This document shows positions 19,759 through 28,910 of a stretch of DNA of 64,000 nucleotides, in pieces. The notes below the pieces were generated by a model. It searched no databases. It was not told the DNA's origin and saw only the letters and a program-made list of their open reading frames with translations. Positions within the stretch are counted from its first letter, which is position 1; each line of letters begins with the position of its first letter. The stretch covers positions 437,511 to 501,510 of the forward strand of contig DEMD01000003.1 of the NCBI GenBank assembly GCA_002354735.1, in the 5' to 3' direction. The translations under genes and the position numbers were made by a program. The DNA is from Gammaproteobacteria bacterium UBA2679 (GTDB taxonomy: Bacteria > Pseudomonadota > Gammaproteobacteria > Pseudomonadales > Oleiphilaceae).

Positions 19759-20841
19759 TTATTGTGAAGACATGAGATTGAGCTGCAGCGCCAGCTCATT
19801 CAAACGCCTGTCTACTGCCACAAAACGCTGCACCAGCTGCTGTCTCGCAGCGTCGATTGAGTCCACCTGCTGCTGCAGGGACTTCATGGTTTCTGGCGTG
19901 ACCACTTCACGCGAGGCCGCTCTGGAGGCACTCTGCGCGAGCTTACGTGCCTCCACGAGCTGATCGCCCTGCTGTGCTACCGAGGACTGCAACTGCGACA
20001 GCCCCTTGTCCACTTGTTCAATCTTGCCCGTGATGGCAGCCAGACGCTCCTGAGTCGCCGCTCCCGCCTGCTCGGCCATCTGCGCCACTGCCTCATCAAC
20101 TTTGCCAAGGCGCGTCTCGAGTGCCGTTGTAGTGGCACTCAGGGCATTCTGCTCGGCGAGGATGTCCTCCGAAAGCTGGCTGAGGGTCGAGAGACTCCGA
20201 GTGTGCTGTTCGATGGCCTTGTTGGCTGTCCCGAGTTGCGCATCCAGGGCAAGCTGCTTCTGCACCAGAACGGCATTGCTTTTTTCCAGGGCAGCCAGCT
20301 TCTTCGCAGCTTCGGCAGTCTCCGCCGCTGTGGATTTTTCAAGCTTGCGCAACTGGGCGTCCATCTTCTTCAGCGCCCGGGCCATTTCGTTGCCGCTTTG
20401 TGCCAAGGTTGCATCAGTCTGGCTGAGCTGGCCTTCGAGTTCACCGGCGAGCTTCTGACTTTCATCCGCCAGCGTCTGTGCAGTAGTCAGCTCATCCTGC
20501 AGGTTGTCTACGATCTGCTGCTGCAGGTAGAGAACATAGCCACCACCGGCTGCCAGCGCCAACAGGAGCAGCCAGAGCAGCCAGGTGCTACCAGACCCTT
20601 TGGCTGCCTGCGCAGGCTGCGCTCGCCCTCCATAGCCCGCTCCATGCCCACCCGATGCCGCATAGCTGTCGCGACCTGCTCTCATGCTGCTATCGTCAGC
20701 AGCGTTGTCGTCAGTACGGTGGTGCTCACCGGTGCCGCGCTGCACAGTCGCCTTGCCTCTGCCAGTGCCGGGCCTGTCGAGTTCATCGAAGTCGGGTTTG
20801 AGTGGTTCCATGGGTCTCCAGAATTCATGAGGCTGCTCCAT
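19759..20841 (-). CDS. Membrane-anchored coiled-coil protein, hypothetical
   Basis: A 360-residue protein of unrecognised family. An N-terminal cytosolic part of about 85 residues (MEQPHEFWRPMEPLKPDFDE, then Gly/Ser-rich) is followed by one transmembrane helix near 87-106 (WLLWLLLLALAAGGGYVL). A long periplasmic coiled coil then runs to the end, built from Gln/Leu/Ala/Glu heptads (ELTTAQTLADESQKLAGEL onward). I place the start at ATG 20841, which overlaps the stop of a short upstream frame (TGATG). An internal ATG at 20811 with GGAG four to five bases upstream is an alternative. Divergent from purE. The architecture (short cytosolic head, one helix, coiled coil) suggests an envelope-spanning structural role, but this is not established. 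Confidence 0.7.
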   Translation of the reverse strand: MEQPHEFWRPMEPLKPDFDELDRPGTGRGKATVQRGTGEHHRTDDNAADDSSMRAGRDSYAASGGHGAGYGGRAQPAQAAKGSGSTWLLWLLLLALAAGGGYVLYLQQQIVDNLQDELTTAQTLADESQKLAGELEGQLSQTDATLAQSGNEMARALKKMDAQLRKLEKSTAAETAEAAKKLAALEKSNAVLVQKQLALDAQLGTANKAIEQHTRSLSTLSQLSEDILAEQNALSATTTALETRLGKVDEAVAQMAEQAGAATQERLAAITGKIEQVDKGLSQLQSSVAQQGDQLVEARKLAQSASRAASREVVTPETMKSLQQQVDSIDAARQQLVQRFVAVDRRLNELALQLNLMSSQ

Positions 20842-20909
20842 CAAGCGGCTTGAGGAAGCGTGGTTTCGAGTCTGATTTCATTGTCGCTAAGGTAGCGGTC
20901 GAAATCCAT
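20841..20909 (-). CDS. Possible short upstream ORF (22 residues) coupled to the coiled-coil gene
   Basis: A frame from ATG 20909 reads MDFDRYLSDNEIRLETTLPQ then AA and stops. Its TGA overlaps the ATG of the next gene as TGATG, a typical coupling signal. The peptide has a plausible composition but only a weak ribosome-binding site (GAGTG). It could be a leader peptide or merely part of the untranslated leader. Confidence 0.25.
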   Translation of the reverse strand: MDFDRYLSDNEIRLETTLPQAA

Positions 20910-20976
20910 GCTTATTGCACTCGATGGCCGCCGTAGATAGACTGCACGGTTTTCAATTTGCCGGTAGACATCATTC

Positions 20977-21507
20977 ATGAGCGAATCCAAACAGGCGCGG
21001 GTCGGAATTATCATGGGCTCCAGATCAGACTGGCCCACTATGATCCATGCCTCAGAAATGCTGACCAGACTCGGGGTCGCTCACGAAGTCGAGGTGGTCT
21101 CTGCGCATCGCACCCCTCATAGACTCACCGAGTATGCTACACAGGCCCGCGAGCGCGGCCTGATGGTGATTATCGCCGGCGCCGGCGGTGCAGCCCACCT
21201 GCCAGGCATGGTTGCTGCGCACACGCCCCTGCCAGTACTCGGCGTGCCGGTGAAGTCAAAGACCCTTAATGGACTCGATTCACTCCTATCAATCGTGCAG
21301 ATGCCTGCGGGCATCGCCGTAGGCACGCTCGCCATTGGTCAGGCCGGTGCGAGCAATGCCGGGCTGTTGGCAGCCCAGATCATCAGCCTGCACGACGACA
21401 GTGTGCGCAGGCACATCGATGAGTTCCGTCAGCAGCAGACCGAAACCGTGTCGAGGGGCAGTGACCCTCGGCTTGATCTCGATGCTCAGCCAGGCCAATC
21501 CTCATGA
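20977..21507 (+). CDS. purE: 5-(carboxyamino)imidazole ribonucleotide mutase
   Basis: A 176-residue class I PurE that converts N5-CAIR to CAIR in purine synthesis. The family signature is seen as [10 protein letters not shown] near the start, then [11 protein letters not shown] and [19 protein letters not shown], with GVPVKSK and [13 protein letters not shown] further on. Catalytic Ser and His are present. Its C-terminus is slightly longer than usual. The stop overlaps the purK start (ATGA), so the two partner enzymes are coupled. Confidence 0.97.
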   Translation: MSESKQARVGIIMGSRSDWPTMIHASEMLTRLGVAHEVEVVSAHRTPHRLTEYATQARERGLMVIIAGAGGAAHLPGMVAAHTPLPVLGVPVKSKTLNGLDSLLSIVQMPAGIAVGTLAIGQAGASNAGLLAAQIISLHDDSVRRHIDEFRQQQTETVSRGSDPRLDLDAQPGQSS

Positions 21508-22667
21508 AAAAGGCCGCGCGCAGCCGCAATCGCACTACCGGACTGAAGGTCGGCGTACTGGGCGCAGGCCAGCTTGGACGAATGATGGCGCTGGAAGGCA
21601 TACCGCTTGGCATGCAATTCGCGTTTTACGACACCTCAGGCGCACCATCGGCCGGACTGGGCAAAATTTATAGCGATCCTGACAACAGCCTGGCGCCCCT
21701 GAGTGACTTCATCAACGATGTTGATGTGGTGACCTACGAGTTTGAACATCTACCGCTTGACCTTGCGAACCAGGTCGCGGCTACCAAACCGCTCTATCCT
21801 GGCGTGAAGGCGCTACGCATTTGCCAGAATCGGGTGCTTGAGAAACAGACCTTCGAGTCACTGAACATTCCGACAGCGCCGTTCAGGGTCATCGACTCGC
21901 AGACGGATCTCGAGCAGGCAGTCGAGGCGCTTGGCCTGCCCTGCGTGCTCAAGTCCACGACAGAGGGCTATGATGGCAAGGGTCAGGCGGTATTACGTGA
22001 CGCTGCCGACATTTCGGATGTCTGGCGGACCTTGGGGGAGCGACAGTTGATTGCCGAAGCCTTCATCCCCTTCCAGCGCGAACTTTCCATCATTGCAGTG
22101 CGAGCGGAGGATGGCACGACTGCCACCTACCCTCTCATGGAGAATATTCATTGCGAGGGCATCCTCAGGTACACCATAGCCCCTGCCCCCGACTGTAGTA
22201 GCGAAACCTTTGTCAGGGCGAGCGATTATGCTGAGCGCCTGCTGAACCACCTGGATTATGTTGGCGTGCTGGCGCTCGAGCTGTTCGAGGTAAACGGCTC
22301 GTTGATGGCGAACGAAATGGCACCGAGAGTGCACAACTCAGGTCACTGGACACAGAATGGTGCCCACACGAGCCAGTTCGAGAACCACCTGCGAGCAGTA
22401 TCAGGCCTGCCACTCGGCGATACCGGCGCGATAGGTGTAAGCTGCATGGTGAACCTCATCGGCCAGGAGGCCGATACAGCCGCCGTCCTGACGCTCACCG
22501 ACACGCACCTGCATCTCTATGGTAAATCCGAGCGGCCCGGTCGCAAGGTTGGTCATATCAATATCGTAGCCAGTGACTATGCTGAGCTGATGAAGAAACT
22601 GAAGCTCTGCCTGCCACACGTGCCGGATCATCCGGCCTTCTCCTCAAGCCTGATATCACTACCCTGA
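21504..22667 (+). CDS. purK: 5-(carboxyamino)imidazole ribonucleotide synthase
   Basis: A 387-residue ATP-grasp enzyme that makes N5-CAIR from AIR, bicarbonate and ATP. Visible motifs are [14 protein letters not shown] at the N-terminus, [34 protein letters not shown] (ATP-grasp loop) and [14 protein letters not shown] (metal/ATP site). It overlaps purE by four bases and is followed by an intrinsic terminator. Confidence 0.97.
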   Translation: MKKAARSRNRTTGLKVGVLGAGQLGRMMALEGIPLGMQFAFYDTSGAPSAGLGKIYSDPDNSLAPLSDFINDVDVVTYEFEHLPLDLANQVAATKPLYPGVKALRICQNRVLEKQTFESLNIPTAPFRVIDSQTDLEQAVEALGLPCVLKSTTEGYDGKGQAVLRDAADISDVWRTLGERQLIAEAFIPFQRELSIIAVRAEDGTTATYPLMENIHCEGILRYTIAPAPDCSSETFVRASDYAERLLNHLDYVGVLALELFEVNGSLMANEMAPRVHNSGHWTQNGAHTSQFENHLRAVSGLPLGDTGAIGVSCMVNLIGQEADTAAVLTLTDTHLHLYGKSERPGRKVGHINIVASDYAELMKKLKLCLPHVPDHPAFSSSLISLP

Positions 22668-22673
22668 CATGAA

Positions 22674-22696
22674 AAAAGCCGGCAATGCCGGCTTTT
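22674..22696. terminator. Bidirectional intrinsic terminator between purK and gspD
   Basis: AAAAGCCGGC - AAT - GCCGGCTTTT, a 10-bp perfect stem with a three-base loop flanked by A and T runs, lies between the convergent purK (ends 22667) and gspD (ends 22700). It can end transcripts in both directions. Confidence 0.9.
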
Positions 22697-22699
22697 CAT

Positions 22700-24877
22700 T
22701 TACAGTACTTTCGGTTCCTGATCTGGCTTGATGAGCACCGGGTCCTTTTTCGACTTCGAACGATCTTCAAGCGGATTGCCAAGGAAGAGTGACTCAACCT
22801 CTGGCCGCACAAGCTCTCCAACTGCCTCTTCACCCTCAGTCTGTGCCTTGAGGTCCAGATTCAGCTTCCACAGCCTGTTGTAGCGATCTTCTACGATAGT
22901 CTTGGCCTCACCCTTATTGCGCAGGATGGTAGGCCGAAGGAAGACCATAAGGTTGGCCTTTTCCTTGTTTCTCGTCGTGGTACGGAACAGCGCCCCGATC
23001 AAGGGTATATCACCCAGCAGTGGCACCTTGGCTTCGCTGAAGCGATAGTTCTCGCTGATGAGACCACCGAGTACGATGGTTTCAAGATTGTCTGCCAGAA
23101 CCGAGGTCTTGATTTCGCGCTTGTTGGTGATAATGTCGCTCGCCGCTTCATTCGAAGGCGCGATAGACGAAGACTCCTGCTCGATTTCCAGTCGGACAAG
23201 CTCACCATCACTGATGCTCGGCGTGACTCGCAGGGTCAGACCGACATCCTGCCGCTCGATCGTGGTGAAGGGATTCGAAAGGCCATCGGTACCGGTTGAA
23301 GTCGAGCCGGTTCGGAATGGTACGTTCTGACCCACAACGATCTCGGACTCCTGGTTGTCCATGGTGATGATGCTCGGTGTACTGAGCAGCTTGGCCTGTC
23401 CACTGGTAGCAAGCGCCTGTATGAGCGCACCCCATACCTTGCCGTCGTCTTTCTTCTCACCGAAGGCAATGGCAGCGCCATCCGGGACACCGGGAATTGT
23501 GCCCGTGTCGGAAATAATCGCGCCGATCACCGTGGCTGCAGAAACACCGCCATTTGAGAAGTTGGTGATGGCGGCAGGAACGTTATTGGCACCTGCGGCA
23601 AGCTGTACGCCAAGCGCACGACTCAGACCGTCACTTATTTCCACGATAGCCGCTTCAATGAGTACCTGAGCACGACGAACATCGAGCTGCTCCACGATGG
23701 CTTCAATTTCAGTCATCATCGATGGTTCTGCACGAACCACGAGCGCGTTCAGACCTTCATCAGCATAGATGCTGACCTTGGTTGACTGGCTACCACCGCC
23801 GCCACCCGGTGCGCCACCCTCGCCACCTTTACTGACGTTCTTCTCGATATCACCCATGATGCCCTTGAGCAGCTCTGCAAGCTTCTCGGCGTCGGCATTA
23901 CGGAGATTGATGACCTTGGTCGCACCGGAAACAGCGGCCGGCTGATCCAGCTTGGCGACGAGATCACGGACCTTGTCTCTGAAGACATCATCGCCCTTGA
24001 CGATCAGGCGGTTACTGCGCTCGTCGGCGACGACACTGAACTTGCCACCAGGCCCGCCTTTACCAGCACCAGCCTTGCCGAGCTCAGTAGGCGCCAATTG
24101 CTCGAGCAGCTTGACGAGATCACCGACCCAGGCTTCCTGGAGCTGGATAACCTCGAGCTTGTAATCAGCCGGACTATCGAGCTCGCGAACCAGAGAGCGG
24201 ATGCGATTGATGTTGTTAACGTGGTCACTAATGATGAGGGCATTGGAGGCCGCGACACCCGCGAGGTGACCGTACTTAGCCACCATCGGGCGCAGAATGG
24301 GCACCAGCTCCAGCGCGTTGGCATTCTTGACTTCAATGACCTGCGTCACGAGCTGATCGGCCGGGACCTTCTTGAAACGATCCAGGTTGGCTGCGCCCTG
24401 CTTGGCTTCGTTCTCCAGCACGATCTTGATGACATCTTCGCCAGGAATAGCACTGAAGCCATGTACGTTCAGTACCGAGAGGAACATCTCGTAGACTTCC
24501 TCCCTGTTCATCGGCGTATTTGAGATGACAGTGACTTTGGCCTTGACCCTGGGATTGATGACAAAACTGTAGCCAGTGATGTCTGCGATCTGGGTGATGA
24601 AGGCGCGGATGTCAGCGTCCTTCAGATTGATCTTCCAGGTCTGCTCCTGGCTTTCGTTGGCTGCAGCGTTCTGATCGCCAGCCGGTGGGGCAGCGACTAC
24701 CTGGGCACCTACGCCAAGCAAGGCGCCCATGGCCACGGCACTCACGAGCCGCTTCACACCGCTCGAAGCATGTCTGCTTGCAAGAAAACGGTCTGCATTC
24801 AAGCAGCGGTCTTGACCGGTTTCGCCGGTCAGGCCTGTCGAAACCGGCTGCAGAGGTGATCTTATCATCCTGGACAT
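22700..24877 (-). CDS. gspD: Type II secretion system secretin GspD
   Basis: A secretin of up to 725 residues forming the outer-membrane pore of type II secretion. After a signal segment come the N0 domain (TWKINLKDADIRAFITQIAD), then N1-N3 repeats (VIEVKNANALELVPILRPMV, VIQLQEAWVGDLVKLLEQLA and VINLRNADAEKLAELLKGIM) and the C-terminal secretin domain with VPLLGDIPLIGALFRTTTRN. A Gly-rich loop (GGEGGAPGGGGGSQ) lies in N3. The frame places about 40 residues before the hydrophobic signal core. A GTG near 24757 (starting VKRLVSAVAMGALLG) could be the true start, as no clear ribosome-binding site precedes the ATG at 24877. It is the last gene of an N-C-D operon. Confidence 0.94.
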   Translation of the reverse strand: MSRMIRSPLQPVSTGLTGETGQDRCLNADRFLASRHASSGVKRLVSAVAMGALLGVGAQVVAAPPAGDQNAAANESQEQTWKINLKDADIRAFITQIADITGYSFVINPRVKAKVTVISNTPMNREEVYEMFLSVLNVHGFSAIPGEDVIKIVLENEAKQGAANLDRFKKVPADQLVTQVIEVKNANALELVPILRPMVAKYGHLAGVAASNALIISDHVNNINRIRSLVRELDSPADYKLEVIQLQEAWVGDLVKLLEQLAPTELGKAGAGKGGPGGKFSVVADERSNRLIVKGDDVFRDKVRDLVAKLDQPAAVSGATKVINLRNADAEKLAELLKGIMGDIEKNVSKGGEGGAPGGGGGSQSTKVSIYADEGLNALVVRAEPSMMTEIEAIVEQLDVRRAQVLIEAAIVEISDGLSRALGVQLAAGANNVPAAITNFSNGGVSAATVIGAIISDTGTIPGVPDGAAIAFGEKKDDGKVWGALIQALATSGQAKLLSTPSIITMDNQESEIVVGQNVPFRTGSTSTGTDGLSNPFTTIERQDVGLTLRVTPSISDGELVRLEIEQESSSIAPSNEAASDIITNKREIKTSVLADNLETIVLGGLISENYRFSEAKVPLLGDIPLIGALFRTTTRNKEKANLMVFLRPTILRNKGEAKTIVEDRYNRLWKLNLDLKAQTEGEEAVGELVRPEVESLFLGNPLEDRSKSKKDPVLIKPDQEPKVL

Positions 24878-24947
24878 ATAGTTCTGCTTATAAAAGTGGT
24901 CGATTCAAATTCATCAGCTGAGTGCTGCCCGCACCAAACCGCCTAGC

Positions 24948-25820
24948 TTACGGTATAGGATAGCTTATTGAGAACACAGCTCCATCGCGTTCCACTTCCA
25001 CCTCGAGCATTCCGCTCTGATGGAACTCCTTCATCATGCGCCTGTCTTCCTGAACATTACCCAGCACATGACCATTTATTGAGCGGATCACATCGCCAGC
25101 CCGCAGGTTCAGCGATCGCAACATCGGATTGCCGCCAGTAAAACGATAACCCTCTGCGGCGCCGCCAGCGGCTGCAGGCTCAAGCCCGACAGAGGCAAGC
25201 GCGGCTGGCGCATCTTCTGCCAGCTGCTGCTCAGCCATGCTGAGAAACTCTTCCGGCGACTGCGGCAGCGGTGCGCCCGAATTGCTCGACGCAGGTTTGG
25301 CCGCAACCTGAGGGCGTGCCATGGTCTTGATCGTCGCACCCTTATCGAAGGAGAGGGTTTCCATGACGCCGTTTCGATCGAGCAATACTCGATCATCATA
25401 AACAGCAGCCAGTACTACGCCCCCTGGCAATTCCTCATCCATCCTATAGTAATTCGCCTCAGCATTCCGTTCCGAAATTATCGCGCCGCTGCTTCGGCTA
25501 TCGAGCCCTACTACGACGCCATGCAGATCGAGCTGCATGCTGGTCTCCGGCACCTCGACCTGCGCCATTTCCTGGCGGACTTCGCCAGCGGGCTTGCGGC
25601 CGAACAGATTCCAGGCGGCATAGTTTGCCTTAATTGTTTCAGTGCCACCGCGACCCTGCTCAAAGTTCGCGACCAAAGGTCTGAATGCGTCTGGATAAAG
25701 CACCGGCCAAATCCACTTTCCGAGCAGCCATACGAAGAGCACGATGGCGGTCCACAGTAGAATATTCGTCAACCAATTCCGTGCCCCTGCGCCGAGAGCC
25801 AACAAGCGACTTGTCGCCAT
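24948..25820 (-). CDS. gspC: Type II secretion system protein GspC (PDZ-type)
   Basis: A 290-residue inner-membrane protein linking the type II secretion platform to the secretin. A short cytosolic N-terminus is followed by one transmembrane helix near 18-38 (ILLWTAIVLFVWLLGKWIW). The periplasmic homology region includes MQLDLHGVVVGLDSRSSGAI. A C-terminal PDZ domain from about 222 contains YRFTGGNPMLRSLNLRAGDV followed by IRSINGHVL. The gene begins two bases after the gspN stop. Confidence 0.92.
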   Translation of the reverse strand: MATSRLLALGAGARNWLTNILLWTAIVLFVWLLGKWIWPVLYPDAFRPLVANFEQGRGGTETIKANYAAWNLFGRKPAGEVRQEMAQVEVPETSMQLDLHGVVVGLDSRSSGAIISERNAEANYYRMDEELPGGVVLAAVYDDRVLLDRNGVMETLSFDKGATIKTMARPQVAAKPASSNSGAPLPQSPEEFLSMAEQQLAEDAPAALASVGLEPAAAGGAAEGYRFTGGNPMLRSLNLRAGDVIRSINGHVLGNVQEDRRMMKEFHQSGMLEVEVERDGAVFSISYPIP

Positions 25821-25822
25821 AA

Positions 25823-26644
25823 CTAAGGCCTCACCAGCGGCTGTTTCAGCCGGAACACAATCGCATCCGCATCAGCTCGATCACTGTACGGCGCACCGGC
25901 CACGTCCAGCATACGCTTGCGAACCTGCAAGGCCAGCGTCATCCCCGGCTCGAGCACTGCCGACAGGAGCTTGGCGCCCGTATCATTCAGCACGAGATCG
26001 AGCGATGGCTGCCCGCTGGTCTGACCGAGATCACCGCGCAGGGCAGGAATATCTGCAGTCTGGTCATTCGCACCCACTGGATAGCTTACACGGCCGCCGG
26101 GCCAGTATAAATTTCCATCGGCGCTTAATAGTTGTTCGTTATTGAAATCGTAACGTGCCTGAACATTTCTTACATCAACCAAACCACCGACCTGTAGACG
26201 GTTCTGCGACAAAATTGGCTTGAACAGGTCAAGATCGATACTTCCGCTAACATTCAGGTCTGCCACAGAGGCAGTCGTAGTCGCCCCGACAGTGAGGTCG
26301 ATACCGCGGGTTCTGACCTGGGTCTGCACAAATTCTTCACCTAACAGCAGACTACTGACGGAGAGCTTCCAATCTATAAGTACCCGCTCGCCGGTCTGCT
26401 GCACAACAGCCAGCGCAGCACCATCCCAGATAGTACCCGAGAGCTGCTGCGGCTGAACGGGCATCGATCGCAAATCCGCAGTCTTGCTGACCATATCCCA
26501 CATCACGGCTGCCGGCATATGAACGAGCGCGCTCGTGATGAAAATGAGCGATACCAGCAGCACCGATGCGATAGCGAGAAAGATTCTCATGAAAAAGGCA
26601 TTAATCCATTGAACGACATTGGCGCTACTCTGTTTCGCAGCCAC
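25823..26644 (-). CDS. gspN: Type II secretion system protein GspN
   Basis: A 273-residue bitopic protein with one N-terminal membrane helix (IFLAIASVLLVSLIFITSAL) and a periplasmic beta-rich domain. Motifs such as LSGTIWDGAA and YWPGGRVSYPVG are typical of GspN. It is an accessory type II component present in only some systems. First gene of gspN-C-D, with a terminator for upstream minus-strand transcripts just before it (26705-26732). Confidence 0.88.
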   Translation of the reverse strand: MAAKQSSANVVQWINAFFMRIFLAIASVLLVSLIFITSALVHMPAAVMWDMVSKTADLRSMPVQPQQLSGTIWDGAALAVVQQTGERVLIDWKLSVSSLLLGEEFVQTQVRTRGIDLTVGATTTASVADLNVSGSIDLDLFKPILSQNRLQVGGLVDVRNVQARYDFNNEQLLSADGNLYWPGGRVSYPVGANDQTADIPALRGDLGQTSGQPSLDLVLNDTGAKLLSAVLEPGMTLALQVRKRMLDVAGAPYSDRADADAIVFRLKQPLVRP

Positions 26645-26704
26645 GAAAGCGACGCATCATAGCAAAAGCATAGCAGTGAATTCACATTTAACTGCTCATA
26701 AAAA

Positions 26705-26732
26705 AGCCTCGCAACCATAGGGATGCGAGGCT
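26705..26732 (-). terminator. Intrinsic terminator upstream of gspN (minus-strand reading)
   Basis: A nine-base stem (AGCCTCGCA / TGCGAGGCT) with a 10-base loop is followed on the minus strand by a T run. It would stop transcripts arriving from the group II intron and groEL side before they reach gspN. Confidence 0.75.
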
Positions 26733-26836
26733 CTTCTCATCTTGAGGCTTACATATGCGTAAGCCTGTCGATATTTCGCTGGGAAGCGAGGGCTTGTCGG
26801 GTAAGGAGAAGCCATTGCTGGCCACCCCTCCCCTAA

Positions 26837-26870
26837 GAACCGTACGTGCGAGTTTCCCCGCATACGGCTC
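26837..26870 (-). ncRNA. Group II intron domain V
   Basis: A 34-nt hairpin on the minus strand, GAGCCGTATGCGGGGA at its 5' side and CACGTACGGTTC at its 3' side. It has the catalytic-triad region, internal bulge and GNRA-like GGGGAAAC loop region of domain V. It lies 3' of the maturase gene, as expected. Domain VI (26796-26836) follows with a GCAA loop. Confidence 0.88.
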
Positions 26871-27242
26871 AAGCCTTTGAAAGCTCCTGCAAATGCAGAA
26901 GCCGGTGACAGCAACGATATGTATTAGAGTTGAAGCAGACCACCAAGTATACCGCTGCCATTGCCTGACTCCGGAACATAGCCGAATATCTGAGCATTGC
27001 AGAGACAATCACTTTTATTGTGGTACCCCTCCGAAGATGCGCCAAGGATCCTGCCGTTAGGAGCTTTACAGTTCCAACGCCATTCACCCCGCAGATCTTG
27101 GTTAAAACTCCAAACATATTCCGGTCGCATTTCACAGTTCATAGTCAGTCTCCAGAGTCGAGCAAACAGCACAGACAGCGCCGCACTGTTCAAACATACA
27201 GCTTTAGACCTCATATGTCAATATGTGGGCTATAGGATAGAC

Positions 27243-28910
27243 CTAATGCACCACATATGGTGTGTCGGCGTGTAGCTGCCGATGGCAATTTGGGTGCATC
27301 AGCACCAAATTGTCGAGCTTATCCGAACCACCTTTGTGTCTTTCGACAATGTGGTGAATGTTCCAGCCCGTTTCGGGGTTGAAACCCTGGTCACACCAAA
27401 GGCACTTGCGGTTTTGCCTTCTCCACAGTGAAACAACTTTTTGCCGTCCTTCAAGACGCTGACTCCAAAGCATCGACATACGTTGCTCAAAGTACAGTTC
27501 GCCCTTCGGGTCGAACATATTCGCTGTGGCGACAATTTTTCGATGTCGCTTGATCGAAGTATCTGATGCGTACAGCAGATCGACGATCTTCCCGTTTGGT
27601 TTGACACCATGGAAGACCCAGTTACGTGCAGCCATTGAGCGAAAGTACTTCATTTTCACCCAGCGCTTGCGACGATTAGCATGGCGGCGTTTGCACCATT
27701 GCCAGAGCATCTTCCAGATGCGGTAGTCCACGTAGCTGAACGCTTCTTTAGATACCACATGGCGGTGGAAATTCGACCAACCTCGAATCATGGGGTTGAG
27801 TTTATTCACCACGCACCATGACGGCACTGTTTTGTGAGCGTTCAGGAAACGACGTACCGAAGCCAAGAACTGCTTCACGTTCGTACTGCTCGGCTTTATC
27901 AAAGCCTTGCCGTCATACTTGCGAACATTCTGACCAAGAAAGTCGAACCCCTGCTCTATATGCGTAACTTTCGTCTTTGACGCCGACAGCGTCAGACCAC
28001 GTTCAGCCATGAACGACTGAACGACTGGCACGACCTGCTCCTCAAGAATCTCTTTCGAGATTCCTGTAACGACGAAGTCGTCCGCGTAACGCACATAGTT
28101 GACCTTCGTCTTGTAGCTGGCCTTGGAACTCTTTTGACCAAATCGGTCATACAGCACGCGCTCCAAACCATCCAAGGCAAGGTTGGCAAGCACCGGGGAG
28201 ATAATGCCACCTTGCGGTGTACCACTCTCCGTTGCCTGCCAGTTTCCGGACTCCATGAATCCCGCTTTCAGCCACTTCCTCAATATCCCCTTGTCCATAA
28301 GGACGTGGTTCAATAGCCAGTCGTGACTAATGTTGTCGAAACACCCTTTGATATCCCCTTCCAAAATCCATTCAGCCGACGACCTGCGTCCCAAACAGAC
28401 AAACACCTGTTCGATAGCATCAGCGGTAGAACGTAGAGGACGGAAACCGTACGAGTGATTGTCAGCCGTAGTCTCCGACACCGGTTCGAGCGCGAGCAGG
28501 TGAAGTGCCTGCATCGCTCGATCCAACATCGTAGGTATCCCTAGCGGACGCATTTCTCCGTTCGCTTTAGGTATATACATCCGTCGTAACGCTCTGGGCT
28601 TGTACCCTTTGCACCTCAACCGGATGACAGCCAACCACTTACTCGTGGGTGTTTCCCAAGTTTCACCATCGACACCAGCAGTTCGCCGGCCTCGGTTTTC
28701 TGTGACTCGTTTTACAGCCAACACTCTGGCTGAAAACGAGCGGGTCAGCATACGTTGTAGAGCTCTCGCTCTCCGCCATCTACCTTCCCTTGTCGCCTTC
28801 GCGATTCTGACTTGCAGCTCCCTCACCCTTCTATGATTGGTCGCCCAATCGATAGAGTGCCACGTAGTGGCCGGGTGGGAGAATGCAGGCACTTCAATAG
28901 AAGCACTCAT
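27243..28910 (-). CDS. ltrA: Group II intron reverse transcriptase/maturase with HNH endonuclease
   Basis: A multifunctional protein of about 555 residues encoded in intron domain IV. Reverse-transcriptase motifs are intact: IPKANGEMRPLGIPTMLDR, EGDIKGCFDNISHDWLL, GTPQGGIISPVLANLALDGL and the catalytic YADDFVV. The maturase X domain follows, and the C-terminal HNH endonuclease has CLWCDQGF, NIHHIVERHKGGS and HPNCHRQLHA. No stops or frameshifts interrupt these domains, so the intron may still be active. I choose ATG 28910 (MSASIEVPAF) because AGGAG lies about nine bases upstream; a frame to 28958 exists without support. Confidence 0.95.
   Translation of the reverse strand: MSASIEVPAFSHPATTWHSIDWATNHRRVRELQVRIAKATREGRWRRARALQRMLTRSFSARVLAVKRVTENRGRRTAGVDGETWETPTSKWLAVIRLRCKGYKPRALRRMYIPKANGEMRPLGIPTMLDRAMQALHLLALEPVSETTADNHSYGFRPLRSTADAIEQVFVCLGRRSSAEWILEGDIKGCFDNISHDWLLNHVLMDKGILRKWLKAGFMESGNWQATESGTPQGGIISPVLANLALDGLERVLYDRFGQKSSKASYKTKVNYVRYADDFVVTGISKEILEEQVVPVVQSFMAERGLTLSASKTKVTHIEQGFDFLGQNVRKYDGKALIKPSSTNVKQFLASVRRFLNAHKTVPSWCVVNKLNPMIRGWSNFHRHVVSKEAFSYVDYRIWKMLWQWCKRRHANRRKRWVKMKYFRSMAARNWVFHGVKPNGKIVDLLYASDTSIKRHRKIVATANMFDPKGELYFEQRMSMLWSQRLEGRQKVVSLWRRQNRKCLWCDQGFNPETGWNIHHIVERHKGGSDKLDNLVLMHPNCHRQLHADTPYVVH

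Noticed and set aside
20850..20976. Purine riboswitch upstream of purE
   Set aside because: No aptamer core is visible, and the gap is shared with a divergent gene; gammaproteobacterial purEK are usually repressor-controlled.
26688..27214. Short frames of about 70-106 codons around the intron 3' end
   Set aside because: They run through domain V and VI of the ribozyme and into the exon; no ribosome-binding sites or family features.
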